Shown here in pieces: positions 7,052 through 14,636 of a DNA stretch of 43,651 nucleotides. The notes below the pieces were generated by a model. The model saw only the letters and a list, made by a program, of their open reading frames with translations. It was not told where the DNA came from and did no database searches. The translations under genes were made by a program, and so were the position numbers. Origin of the DNA: Planctomycetota bacterium (lineage in GTDB: Bacteria > Planctomycetota > UBA1135); contig JAJFFB010000110.1 in NCBI GenBank assembly GCA_021776925.1, positions 1 to 43,651 of the forward strand, given 5' to 3'. Numbering within the stretch: position 1 is the first letter of the stretch; each line of letters starts with the position of its first letter.

Positions 7052-7948
7052 ATGGCGCTGATCCCCCCCGCTGCGCCCTGGCAGCGTACCCCGCAGGATC
7101 TACCTTCGGTCGCCCACCTGCGCCGGGTGCTGCTCGGAGACCCCAGCCATTTCGCGCTGGAACAAGAGCTCAACCCACACATGGTCGATGCCGATGGCCG
7201 CCTGCGCGGCCTCGACGCGGCGCGGGCGCGGGCCCAGTGGCAGGCCCTCGGCGACCAATACCGCGACCTCGGCGTCGACGTCGCGGTGCTGCCGGCGATC
7301 GCGGGCGCGGTCGATTCCTGCTTCACCGCCAACCCGAGTCTGGTGCTGCCGCTGCCCTCAGGCGGCTGCGAAGTTTGGCTGAGCCGCATGGCCTTCGCCT
7401 CGCGCCAGCCCGAGGTCGACGCACACCGCGCCTTCTTCACCGGCCACGGCCATGCGCTGCACGAAATGCCGGCCAACGTGGTGCGCTTCGAGGGCTGCGG
7501 CGATGGTCTGCTGCATCCGGGCCGCTTCCTGCTTCATGCCGGCGTCGGGCCGCGCAGTTCGGCAGGCGCGTGGCAGCACCTGGCCAGCGTGCACCCGCAA
7601 CTCGAGGTGCTGTGCTACGAACTCAGCGACCCACGCTACTACCACCTCGACACCGCGCTCGCCCTGCTCGACGAGCACAGCGCGCTGTGGGTGCCAGAAG
7701 CATTCAGCGACGCTGGCGCCGCGCGCGTGCGCCAGGCCTTTGCCAACCCCCTCGAAGTGCCTGTCGAGGAAGCCGCGCGCTTCGCCGCCAATGCGCACTG
7801 CCCCGACGGCCGCCACGTGCTGCTGGAGAGCGGTTGCCCGCGCACCGAGGCCATGCTGCAAGAGCACGGCTTCGTCCCGCTGCCCGTCGAAACCGGCGAG
7901 TTCCGAAAATCGGGCGGTTCGGTATTTTGCCTTAAACAGGCGTGGTGA
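7052..7948 (+). CDS. amidinotransferase / dimethylargininase-like enzyme
   Basis: A pentein-fold (guanidino-group-modifying) enzyme of 298 residues, similar to dimethylarginine dimethylaminohydrolase and arginine-deiminase-related proteins. The N-terminal half has NPHM (41-44) and the DSCFTAN segment (88-94). The acidic substrate-binding motif is FEGCGD (146-151), the probable catalytic His is His198 in YYHLDT, and the nucleophile is Cys293 in GGSVFCLKQ near the C-terminus. All the expected residues are present. The natural substrate (arginine, methylarginine or another guanidino compound) cannot be assigned. It follows the parvulin-like gene by 7 bases, and its 3' end overlaps the convergent ddl gene by 17 bases. 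Confidence 0.85.
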   Translation: MALIPPAAPWQRTPQDLPSVAHLRRVLLGDPSHFALEQELNPHMVDADGRLRGLDAARARAQWQALGDQYRDLGVDVAVLPAIAGAVDSCFTANPSLVLPLPSGGCEVWLSRMAFASRQPEVDAHRAFFTGHGHALHEMPANVVRFEGCGDGLLHPGRFLLHAGVGPRSSAGAWQHLASVHPQLEVLCYELSDPRYYHLDTALALLDEHSALWVPEAFSDAGAARVRQAFANPLEVPVEEAARFAANAHCPDGRHVLLESGCPRTEAMLQEHGFVPLPVETGEFRKSGGSVFCLKQAW

Positions 7949-8975
7949 GCACGCTCTCGGCCTTGCGCCCGGTGGCCTGCTCGACCAGACGATCGAGCAT
8001 TTCGCTGAAGGCGACTCCGCCCAGGGCGATCAACTGCGGGTACATCGAGATGTCGGTAAAACCCGGAATGTTGTTGACTTCGTTGACGTAAACGCGGCCC
8101 GACGATTTCATCACCAGGAAGTCAATCCGCGCCATGCCCCGCATGCGCAACACCTCGAAAACGCGCAGGGCGATTTCGCGCAGGCGGTTGTGGGTGGCGG
8201 CGTGCAGATCCTGCGCCGGCACGACGATCTCGGCGCGGTCGCTGACGTACTTGGCCTCGTAGTCGTACCAACCGTCCATCACCACCTCGCCCGGTTCGGA
8301 GACGAAGGGCGGGTCGCCGTCGAGGACCGCGACCTCGAACTCACGCCCAGGGACCTCGGGCTCGACCAGCGCGATGGTGTCGTGGCGCAGCGCCTCTTCC
8401 AGCGCGTGGGTGAGCTGGTCAGGATTTTCGACCCGGCTGATGCCGATGCTCGAGCCGAGGCGGTTGGGCTTGACGAAGCACGGGAAGCCGCGCTCCTGGG
8501 CCACCCGGCGCACCGTGGCCGACGGCTCGGCGGCGAAGGCTGCGCGGCGCACTTCGCTCCAGCTCGGCACCTGGATCTGGTGGTAGCGCAGGATGGTCTT
8601 GGTCCAGACCTTGTCCAGGGCGACCTGGGACGAGGTCGAATCCGAACCGACGAAGGGCACCCCGAGCATTTCGCACCAGCCCTGGATGCGACCGTCTTCG
8701 CCGCCCGGCCCGTGCAGGACCGGCAGGACGCAGTCGACCCCCTCGGGCAGGAAGGGCGGGCCGCCTGGCTCCGGCACCTCCTCGCCGTCCAGCAGGCGGC
8801 GCGAGGAGGCCGGACGCAACCAGCCACCCTCTCGGGTAATGCCCACCAGTTCGATCAGGTAGCGGGACGGATCTAGGTTTTTGAGAACGGCACGGGCGGA
8901 ACGCAAGGAGACATCATGCTCCTCGGATGGGCCGCCAAATAAGACGGCCAAGCGCATGGGGCGCTGAGCGGACAT
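7932..8975 (-). CDS. ddl: D-alanine--D-alanine ligase
   Basis: A cytosolic ATP-grasp ligase that joins two D-alanines for peptidoglycan precursor synthesis. It has 347 residues. The N-terminal substrate motif is FGGPSEEHDVS (13-23), followed by HGPGGEDG (88-95). The ATP-grasp loop contains FVKPNRLGSSIGIS (167-180). The omega-loop DYEAKY has Lys242 and Tyr243, the pattern of D-Ala-D-Ala ligases rather than VanA-type D-lactate ligases. The C-terminal metal-binding stretch is NEVNNIPGFT. A second ATG six codons downstream (MRLAVLFGG) is also possible. The start codon lies 6 bases after a TACGCT box, so the mRNA may be leaderless. It diverges from the M1 peptidase gene with a 36-base gap. Confidence 0.95.
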   Translation of the reverse strand: MSAQRPMRLAVLFGGPSEEHDVSLRSARAVLKNLDPSRYLIELVGITREGGWLRPASSRRLLDGEEVPEPGGPPFLPEGVDCVLPVLHGPGGEDGRIQGWCEMLGVPFVGSDSTSSQVALDKVWTKTILRYHQIQVPSWSEVRRAAFAAEPSATVRRVAQERGFPCFVKPNRLGSSIGISRVENPDQLTHALEEALRHDTIALVEPEVPGREFEVAVLDGDPPFVSEPGEVVMDGWYDYEAKYVSDRAEIVVPAQDLHAATHNRLREIALRVFEVLRMRGMARIDFLVMKSSGRVYVNEVNNIPGFTDISMYPQLIALGGVAFSEMLDRLVEQATGRKAESVLTTPV

Positions 8976-8981
8976 GCCTAG

Positions 8982-8987
8982 AGCGTA
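8982..8987 (-). promoter_or_regulatory. -10-like box TACGCT for ddl
   Basis: The leftward hexamer is 6 bases from the ATG at 8975, so a standard start point would fall on the A of the ATG. No Shine-Dalgarno sequence fits in the remaining space. Confidence 0.5.
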
Positions 8988-9011
8988 AACTGGTAGGCCT
9001 CAAGATTCATC

Positions 9012-10634
9012 ATGCTTTCTCAGATCCTTCTCTTCGCGGCAGCGACCCAGGTCACCAATCCGCAATTGCCCGACCCTGCCACGCCGGGCCGCGGAAATGC
9101 GGCGCTCGACGTCACCCACTACCATCTGCACTTGCGCCTGGAACCGGAACGGCGTTATGTCACTGCCCGCGCGATCCTCACCGCCACGCTGCTGGCGCCG
9201 GTGCAGCGGGTGGAGCTGGACTTCCATAATCTGCTCGAAGTGGTGGCCACGCGCATCGACGGCGACGAGGTGAGCTGGAGCCAGGGGCGCCACAAGCTCA
9301 GCCTCGATCTTCCCGAAGGTTATGAGAATAAGCAACTTACGGCAGAGGTCGAATACCGCGGCCTGCTCCCTCAGTCGCCCTCCCAGGGTGAACCTGTCGG
9401 CCTGATCCACGACGGCACCACCTTGGTGGCCTATCTGGAACCCGACGGCGCACACCATTTTTTTCCCTGCAACGACCACCCCAGCGACAAGGCCACCTAC
9501 GACCTCGAGGTCGAGGTGCCCGACGGCAACCTGGTCGCGGCACTGGGCGAACTGGTGGAACAGGGAGCTGCGGAACATCCGGGCTACCAGCGCTTCCATT
9601 GGCGCACCCGGATTCCCACCGCCACCTATCTGGTGGCCCTGGGTGCCGGCCCCTACGTGCGCCTGGAACGCGTCGTTAAGGCGGCGGGTCCGGACATGAG
9701 AGCTGTGCCGATCATCGACTACTGCGAAGCACGCGACCAGGAGCGATTGGCGAAGTCCCTGTCCCCGGTGGCCGAGATGCTGCCCTGGTTCGAACAGCAA
9801 TTCGGCCCCTACCCCTTCGAGAAGTATGGCCACGTGGTCACGCGCAATTGGGTTGGCGGCATGGAGGACCAGAGCCTGACCGTGCTGGGGCGCGCCGATG
9901 CACGGCTCGGCGACCCGGGGCTGCTCGCCCACGAACTCGCCCACCAGTGGTTCGGGGACTGGGTCAGCCCCAAGCAATGGGGTGACGTCTGGTTGAACGA
10001 GGGTTGGGCCACCTATGCCGAATGGCTGTGGTTCCAGGAACACGATGCGGAGAGCGCTGCCCGCACCCTGGCGACGTGGCGCAGGAGCACAATTCGGTTG
10101 GCGATGCGTTCTCATCCGCACACCCTGGCGCGCCCCGACCCGGAGGCTCTCTTCGATCCCGATCTGGTCTACAACAAAGGCGGCATGGTGCTGGTGGTCC
10201 TCGACGGCCTGCTCGGCCGCGAGCGCATGCTGCGCGGCGCACGCGCCTACCTGGCCGAATTTGGCGGCGCCAACGCCAATAGCGCCGATTTCGAGCGCGT
10301 CATGAGCAAGGCCGCCGGGGTCGATCTGAAGCCGTTCTTTGACCGCTGGGTGCGCGGCAACACCATCCCGGAATTCAAGTTGGAATGGAGCAGCAGCGTT
10401 GTCGACGGCGGCTGGAGTACACAAATCCGCATCAAACAGGAAAACGGGCACCACCCGATGGCCTTGGCCCTGCGTTTGCAGGGGGACGAGGAGCAGCGGA
10501 TTGATCTGCAGGTGCGCGTTGCCAGCGAGCTGGTCGAGAAAGAAGTGGTCACCGATTTCCATCCGCAACAGGTGCAGCTGGATCCCGACAAGATGCTGCC
10601 GTGGTATCCGTCCACCCCGAACGAGAACGAGTGA
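9012..10634 (+). CDS. M1-family zinc aminopeptidase
   Basis: A gluzincin metallopeptidase expected to remove N-terminal residues from peptides. The 540-residue protein has the beta-sandwich N-domain (about 25-215) and the thermolysin-like catalytic domain (about 225-450). The zinc site is HELAH (307-311) with Glu330 in NEGWATY, exactly 18 residues after the second His. The exopeptidase motif GAMEN is replaced by GGMED (282-286), a change at the residue that normally anchors the free N-terminus, so specificity may be altered. The first 11 residues are hydrophobic and could be a short export signal. The usual C-terminal helical domain of larger M1 enzymes is absent. The stop overlaps the GTG start of the next gene, which implies co-expression. 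Confidence 0.9.
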   Translation: MLSQILLFAAATQVTNPQLPDPATPGRGNAALDVTHYHLHLRLEPERRYVTARAILTATLLAPVQRVELDFHNLLEVVATRIDGDEVSWSQGRHKLSLDLPEGYENKQLTAEVEYRGLLPQSPSQGEPVGLIHDGTTLVAYLEPDGAHHFFPCNDHPSDKATYDLEVEVPDGNLVAALGELVEQGAAEHPGYQRFHWRTRIPTATYLVALGAGPYVRLERVVKAAGPDMRAVPIIDYCEARDQERLAKSLSPVAEMLPWFEQQFGPYPFEKYGHVVTRNWVGGMEDQSLTVLGRADARLGDPGLLAHELAHQWFGDWVSPKQWGDVWLNEGWATYAEWLWFQEHDAESAARTLATWRRSTIRLAMRSHPHTLARPDPEALFDPDLVYNKGGMVLVVLDGLLGRERMLRGARAYLAEFGGANANSADFERVMSKAAGVDLKPFFDRWVRGNTIPEFKLEWSSSVVDGGWSTQIRIKQENGHHPMALALRLQGDEEQRIDLQVRVASELVEKEVVTDFHPQQVQLDPDKMLPWYPSTPNENE

Positions 10635-12781
10635 ATCAGGAATCAAGTCCGTCCGAGCGCGTGCTCATGTCTACCTCTGGCAGTTTGTCGCTGCGCTGGG
10701 TGATCGGGCTGCCGGTTCTGGCGGCGGTGCTGCTGTATCTGCCCGTGCTCTGGGCCGGTTTCGTCTATGACGACGTGCAACTGCTCGAGCGCAACCCCTT
10801 CGTGCGCAGCTGGAGCAACCTCTTCGCCGGCTTCGCCGTGCCCTTCTGGGACATCACCGAGCAGGCGGTCAACATGACCTCCTTCTATCGCCCGCTGGGC
10901 GTGAGTGCTTTCGTCACTCTGTACAAACTCGGCGGCGGCGAGCCCTTTCTCTTCCACCTGGCGTCGTTGCTGTTCCACGCCGCCTCCACGCTGCTGCTGG
11001 TGCGCCTGGCCCTGGCGCTCGGCCTCAGTAAGCGCAGCGCGCTGGTGTGCGGTCTGATCTTCGCGCTGCACGGCGCCCACGTCGAAGCGGTGGCGTGGGT
11101 CTCGGCGCTGCCCGACCTGATGGCGGCGTGCTTCGCCCTCGCCGCCTTGCTGGCCGCGGCGCAGGAGCGCTGGCGCGGCGCGATGTTGTGGTTGCTGTTC
11201 GCGATGCTGTGCAAGGAGTCGGCCTATGGCATCTGGCTGGCGCTGATCGGCGTGACCGTGCTCTGGGGGGGGGCCCAGCGCTGGCCGCGGCTGGCGTGGC
11301 TCGGCGGAATCGGCGTGGTGGTCTTTGCGCTGCGCGTGTGGGCTTTTGACTCCGCGCTCGGCGGCCTCGACATCCGCAATACCTACCACTTCCTCGAGCC
11401 GTTCACGCAGACCCTGCTCGGCCTTTCCCTGCTCGCCCAGCACCTGGCCTTCCTGGTGTGGCCCTTTCCGCACGCGCCCTACCATCCCTTGCGCGTCGAC
11501 CACGGCCCCGGGGATCTGGCGCTGGCGGGTCCGGCGCTGATTGGTTTCGCGCTGGCCCTCGCCGGACTCGCGCTGTGGCTGCTGCGCGGCGGGCGCTCGC
11601 CGCTGCTGCGCTACGCGCCGGCCTTGCTGTTCGCGCCATTGGCGCCGGTATTGAACACCACACTGCTCGGCCAATTCCCTTTCGAAGAGCGCTTCAACTA
11701 CCTCGCCAGCGGCGGTGCGGCGCTGCTCCTCGGAGCGGCCCTGGTCGGCGCCGCCGATCGTCGCCCGCGCGGTCATCTGGCGCTGGCGCTGGTGATCGGT
11801 GTGCTCGGCGTACACCTGTGGTCGACCGCGACCACAATGCCGAAGTGGAACAATGAAGCCGCGCACTACGCGTGGGGCAAGGTGGCGTCGCCGTTCACCA
11901 TGCGCCCCTACCTCAACGAAGCGCGGCTGCAGCTCGAAGAAGCCCAGACCTATCCGGTGAATGATCCGCGCCGCCTGGAACTCGCCGAGCTTGCCTTCCA
12001 GAACTACGACACTGCGGTGCAGATCGATTCCAACAAGTGGTTCGTGTCGCAGATCGACCGCGAACAAGGCAACGTCGGCCAGGGCGACGCGCACTTCGTA
12101 TTGGGTGACTTCCGCAACGCCGAGGCGATCTATCGCGAGACCCTCAAGGGTTATCCCAAAGCGCCTTACGCCCATCTCGGCCTCGGCCACTGTCTGACAC
12201 GCATGGGGGAACAACTCGGCCAGCAAGGGCAATTCGAGCAGGCGCGGCCGCTGTGGGAAGAAGGTTTGTCGCACTACCGAGCGGCGATCACCATCGAAGC
12301 CAGCCTATGGAGCGGCTGGCACGGGGTTGCCGTTTGCCTCGCCTTCCTCGGCCGCAACCAAGACGCGATCACGCCTGCCGAAGAGGCCTTCCGTCGTGCT
12401 CCGCAGGACTTCGAGGTGTGCCGTACGCTGGCCGAACTGCAATTGCTGCAAAGCTGGCCGGCACGCGCGCTCACCACCTACCAGACCTTCCTGGCGCAGA
12501 ACCCGGATCATCCGCAGGCGCCGCAGGTGCATCAGATCACCGATTTCCTGCAGCAGCTGGCGCAGGCGCAAGCCGCCTTCAGCGCCGCACCGGCGGACTT
12601 CGGCGCCGCGCGCGCGCTGGCCGCGATCCAGGAGGCCGCCGGCATGCTGCCCGAAGCGCGCCAGACCTATCGCCTGCACCTGCAGGCCGCCCCCGACAGC
12701 GCCTTCGCCGACCGCGTCGACAAGGAGCTGCGGCGCCTCAAGCGCCTCGAGCAGAGCATGCGCGCCGCCGCAGGTGGCTAG
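10631..12781 (+). CDS. TMTC-like multi-pass membrane protein with C-terminal TPRs
   Basis: A membrane protein of about 716 residues. The N-terminal two thirds hold roughly ten hydrophobic segments and the first loop has YDD (in GFVYDDVQLL), as in GT-C fold glycosyltransferases. Segments such as FYRPLGV, HVEAVAWVSALPDLM and KESA match the TMTC/DUF1736-like group of proposed O-mannosyltransferases. From about residue 430 to the end the protein is soluble and rich in tetratricopeptide-like helices (AIYRETLKGYPKAPYAHLGLGHCL). Protein glycosylation from a lipid-linked sugar is the family expectation, not proven. The GTG at 10631 overlaps the upstream stop (GTGA); an ATG at 10667 is the alternative. 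It contains a run of nine G at 11265-11273. Confidence 0.8.
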   Translation: MNQESSPSERVLMSTSGSLSLRWVIGLPVLAAVLLYLPVLWAGFVYDDVQLLERNPFVRSWSNLFAGFAVPFWDITEQAVNMTSFYRPLGVSAFVTLYKLGGGEPFLFHLASLLFHAASTLLLVRLALALGLSKRSALVCGLIFALHGAHVEAVAWVSALPDLMAACFALAALLAAAQERWRGAMLWLLFAMLCKESAYGIWLALIGVTVLWGGAQRWPRLAWLGGIGVVVFALRVWAFDSALGGLDIRNTYHFLEPFTQTLLGLSLLAQHLAFLVWPFPHAPYHPLRVDHGPGDLALAGPALIGFALALAGLALWLLRGGRSPLLRYAPALLFAPLAPVLNTTLLGQFPFEERFNYLASGGAALLLGAALVGAADRRPRGHLALALVIGVLGVHLWSTATTMPKWNNEAAHYAWGKVASPFTMRPYLNEARLQLEEAQTYPVNDPRRLELAELAFQNYDTAVQIDSNKWFVSQIDREQGNVGQGDAHFVLGDFRNAEAIYRETLKGYPKAPYAHLGLGHCLTRMGEQLGQQGQFEQARPLWEEGLSHYRAAITIEASLWSGWHGVAVCLAFLGRNQDAITPAEEAFRRAPQDFEVCRTLAELQLLQSWPARALTTYQTFLAQNPDHPQAPQVHQITDFLQQLAQAQAAFSAAPADFGAARALAAIQEAAGMLPEARQTYRLHLQAAPDSAFADRVDKELRRLKRLEQSMRAAAGG

Positions 12782-12815
12782 CCGGTCAATGCGCAGGCCC
12801 TCGATTCCAACTCGC

Positions 12816-12821
12816 TAGAAT
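12816..12821 (+). promoter_or_regulatory. -10-like box TAGAAT for the YqgE-family gene
   Basis: The hexamer ends 7 bases before the GTG at 12829, which places the expected start point at or one base before the start codon. Confidence 0.5.
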
Positions 12822-12828
12822 CGCCCAG

Positions 12829-13368
12829 GTGTCCGCCCCCTGCGCCGGCTCCTTCCTGGTCGCCACCCCACAGCTGATGGATCCCAATTTCCTCGGCACG
12901 GTGGTGTTCCTGTGCGAGCACGGCGAAGAGGGCAGCGTCGGCCTGGTGGTCAACCGGGCGCTGGAACTCGGGGTCAGTGATGTGCTTCCCGACCAGGGGC
13001 TGCCCGCCGATCTGCGCCTCGACTGGGGCGGCCCGGTCGGCCCCGACCGCATCCACGCGCTCTACGCCGGACCCGGAGACGAGCGGCGCATCGAAGTCCT
13101 GCCCGGCCTGCAGTTCGGCGGCGACATCGCCGACGTGAAGGAGGCGCTCGAAGCCGAGCGCGCGCTGCGCTTGTTTTGTGGCTACGCCGGTTGGGAGAGC
13201 GAGCAGCTCGATGCCGAAGTCGCCGAAGGCGCGTGGCTGCTGGCACCCGCCACCTTGAACGATGTACTGCACCCCGGCGCCGGCGACCTGTGGGGCCGGC
13301 TGGTGTCGACCGCCCATCCGGAGCTGGCGTGGATGCGCCACATACCGCCGGACCCGAACCTGAATTAG
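12829..13368 (+). CDS. YqgE/AlgH family protein
   Basis: This 179-residue protein belongs to the YqgE/AlgH (DUF179) family, cytosolic proteins of unknown biochemical role. The family hallmark is visible at the start: GSFLVATPQLMDPNF, then VVFLCEHGEEGSVGLVVNR. Later motifs are DWGGPVGPDR and RLFCGYAGWESEQLDAEV. I use the GTG at 12829 because the family begins a few residues before the FLVATP motif, and a TAGAAT box lies just upstream; a longer frame runs back through the previous gene and is rejected. It stands between the TMTC-like gene and mqnC, with no evident functional link. Confidence 0.9.
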   Translation: MSAPCAGSFLVATPQLMDPNFLGTVVFLCEHGEEGSVGLVVNRALELGVSDVLPDQGLPADLRLDWGGPVGPDRIHALYAGPGDERRIEVLPGLQFGGDIADVKEALEAERALRLFCGYAGWESEQLDAEVAEGAWLLAPATLNDVLHPGAGDLWGRLVSTAHPELAWMRHIPPDPNLN

Positions 13369-13422
13369 CCGCAGATAGGAATTCGCCTCGTTCCTGGACC
13401 GTGCTAGCCCCGTCCACGGCTT

Positions 13423-13428
13423 TACAAT
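13423..13428 (+). promoter_or_regulatory. -10-like box TACAAT for mqnC
   Basis: The hexamer ends 8 bases before the ATG at 13437. No -35 hexamer was seen at the usual distance. The expected transcript leader is 0-2 bases. Confidence 0.5.
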
Positions 13429-13436
13429 GACGGGCC

Positions 13437-14576
13437 ATGGAGACCGCCCGGATCAGCTCCAAGATTCTTGACGGCGAGCGCATCGACGCGGCCGAAGCGC
13501 TGCACCTGCACCGACACGCCGGCCTGGCCGCGCTGGCCTACCTCGCCGACGAGGTGCGCGCGCGCAAGCACCCCGATGGTGTGGTCAGCTACATCATCGA
13601 CCGCAATCTGAATCCGACCAACGTCTGCGTGACCGATTGCGGCTTCTGTGCCTTCTATGCAAAGCCGGGCGACGACGCCAAGAGCTACGTGCTCGAGCGC
13701 GAGGTCATCTATCAGAAGATCCAGGAAACCGTCGACGTCGGCGGCGTGCAGATCCTGATGCAGGGCGGGCACCACCCGCGCCTCGGCGTCGAGTGGTTCG
13801 AGGAGCTGCTGCGCGACGTCAAGGAGCGCTGGCCGGCGCTGCACATGCACGCGATGTCGCCGCCCGAGATCGAGCACCTGGGCAAGGTGTCGAAGATCTC
13901 TACGCTCGAGGTTTTGCGCCGCCTGCAGGCCGCTGGCATGGATTCGATGCCCGGCGGCGGCGCCGAGATCCTGACCGAGCGGGTGCGCAAGATCATCGCG
14001 CCGCGCAAATGCGATAGCGACACCTGGCTGCGCATCATGGAAGAAGCGCACAGCCTCGGCATGCGCACCACCGCGACGATGATGTTCGGTCACGTCGACA
14101 CCGCCGAGGATCGCATCGAGCACCTCGAGCGTCTGCGCCTGGTGCAGGACCGCAGCGGTGGGTTCACCGCCTTCATCGGCTGGACCTTCCAGCCCGGCGG
14201 CAATCCGCTCGGCGCGCAGCTGCTGGCGCAGGGCTGGCGTAAGAAGACCCACGCCGAGTACTTCCGCCTGACCGCGGTGGCGCGGCTGTTCCTCGACAAC
14301 TTCGACAACCTGCAGGCGAGTTTCGTCACCCAGGGCGCCGAGGCCGCGACCCTCGCGCTGCGCGCCGGCTGCAACGATTTTGGCTCGGCGATGCTGGAGG
14401 AGAACGTGGTCAGTTCCGCCGGCTGTTTCGAACTGGTCGCCATCGACCAGATCGAAAAGTGCATCGAAGCCGCCGGTTTCCTGCCGCGGCAGCGCAACCA
14501 GGCCTACCAGATCATCGACACGCGCGGACCGGCACCCACGCCCAATGCGCATCTGGTCGGCCACAGCCCGGCTTGA
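13437..14576 (+). CDS. mqnC: cyclic dehypoxanthinylfutalosine synthase (radical SAM)
   Basis: A cytosolic radical-SAM enzyme that closes the ring of dehypoxanthinyl futalosine in the futalosine route to menaquinone. The 379-residue length is typical. The [4Fe-4S] cysteines are Cys64, Cys68 and Cys71 (CVTDCGFC). Further family motifs are LMQGGHHP, AMSPPEI, DSMPGGGAEIL and GWTFQPGGN. The paralogous mqnE and the mqnA gene are about 8 kb downstream, so the pathway is split over two loci here. Its TGA stop overlaps the ATG of an 11-codon minicistron ahead of the membrane protein gene, so downstream translation may be coupled. Start choice is supported by the TACAAT box 8 bases upstream. Confidence 0.95.
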   Translation: METARISSKILDGERIDAAEALHLHRHAGLAALAYLADEVRARKHPDGVVSYIIDRNLNPTNVCVTDCGFCAFYAKPGDDAKSYVLEREVIYQKIQETVDVGGVQILMQGGHHPRLGVEWFEELLRDVKERWPALHMHAMSPPEIEHLGKVSKISTLEVLRRLQAAGMDSMPGGGAEILTERVRKIIAPRKCDSDTWLRIMEEAHSLGMRTTATMMFGHVDTAEDRIEHLERLRLVQDRSGGFTAFIGWTFQPGGNPLGAQLLAQGWRKKTHAEYFRLTAVARLFLDNFDNLQASFVTQGAEAATLALRAGCNDFGSAMLEENVVSSAGCFELVAIDQIEKCIEAAGFLPRQRNQAYQIIDTRGPAPTPNAHLVGHSPA

Positions 14577-14636
14577 TGGTTTCTTCCAACTCGTCACCGG
14601 ACCCAGACTGATGGTTGCTTCGAACCCGTCGCCCGG
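14574..14636 (+). repeat. 35-bp imperfect tandem duplication of a translation start region
   Basis: TGATGGTTTCTTCCAAC from 14574 is repeated as TGATGGTTGCTTCGAAC from 14609, and the similarity continues through CGTC.CC.GG. The duplicated unit contains the stop/start overlap itself. Confidence 0.8.
14576..14611 (+). CDS. 11-codon minicistron between mqnC and the membrane protein gene
   Basis: The frame reads MVSSNSSPDPD. Its ATG overlaps the mqnC stop (TGATG) and its own TGA overlaps the ATG of the next gene at 14611 in the same TGATG arrangement. The peptide resembles the N-terminus of the next protein (MVASNPSPG) because the region is a 35-bp tandem duplication. If translated, it could act as a re-initiation relay; it may equally be a by-product of the duplication. 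Confidence 0.35.
   Translation: MVSSNSSPDPD

Noticed and set aside
4906..7476. Very long open frame (856 codons) on the minus strand across the galactokinase-like and parvulin-like genes
   Set aside because: It is antisense or out of frame to genes with clear family motifs, has Arg/Ala/Gly-rich low-complexity composition, and is explained by GC-rich third codon positions.
9000..12274. Long minus-strand open frames opposite the M1 peptidase and the TMTC-like gene
   Set aside because: Both sense genes have complete motifs; the antisense frames are shadows.
12253..13368. 371-codon frame containing the YqgE-family protein
   Set aside because: The upstream part overlaps the TMTC-like gene in another frame and has no family similarity.
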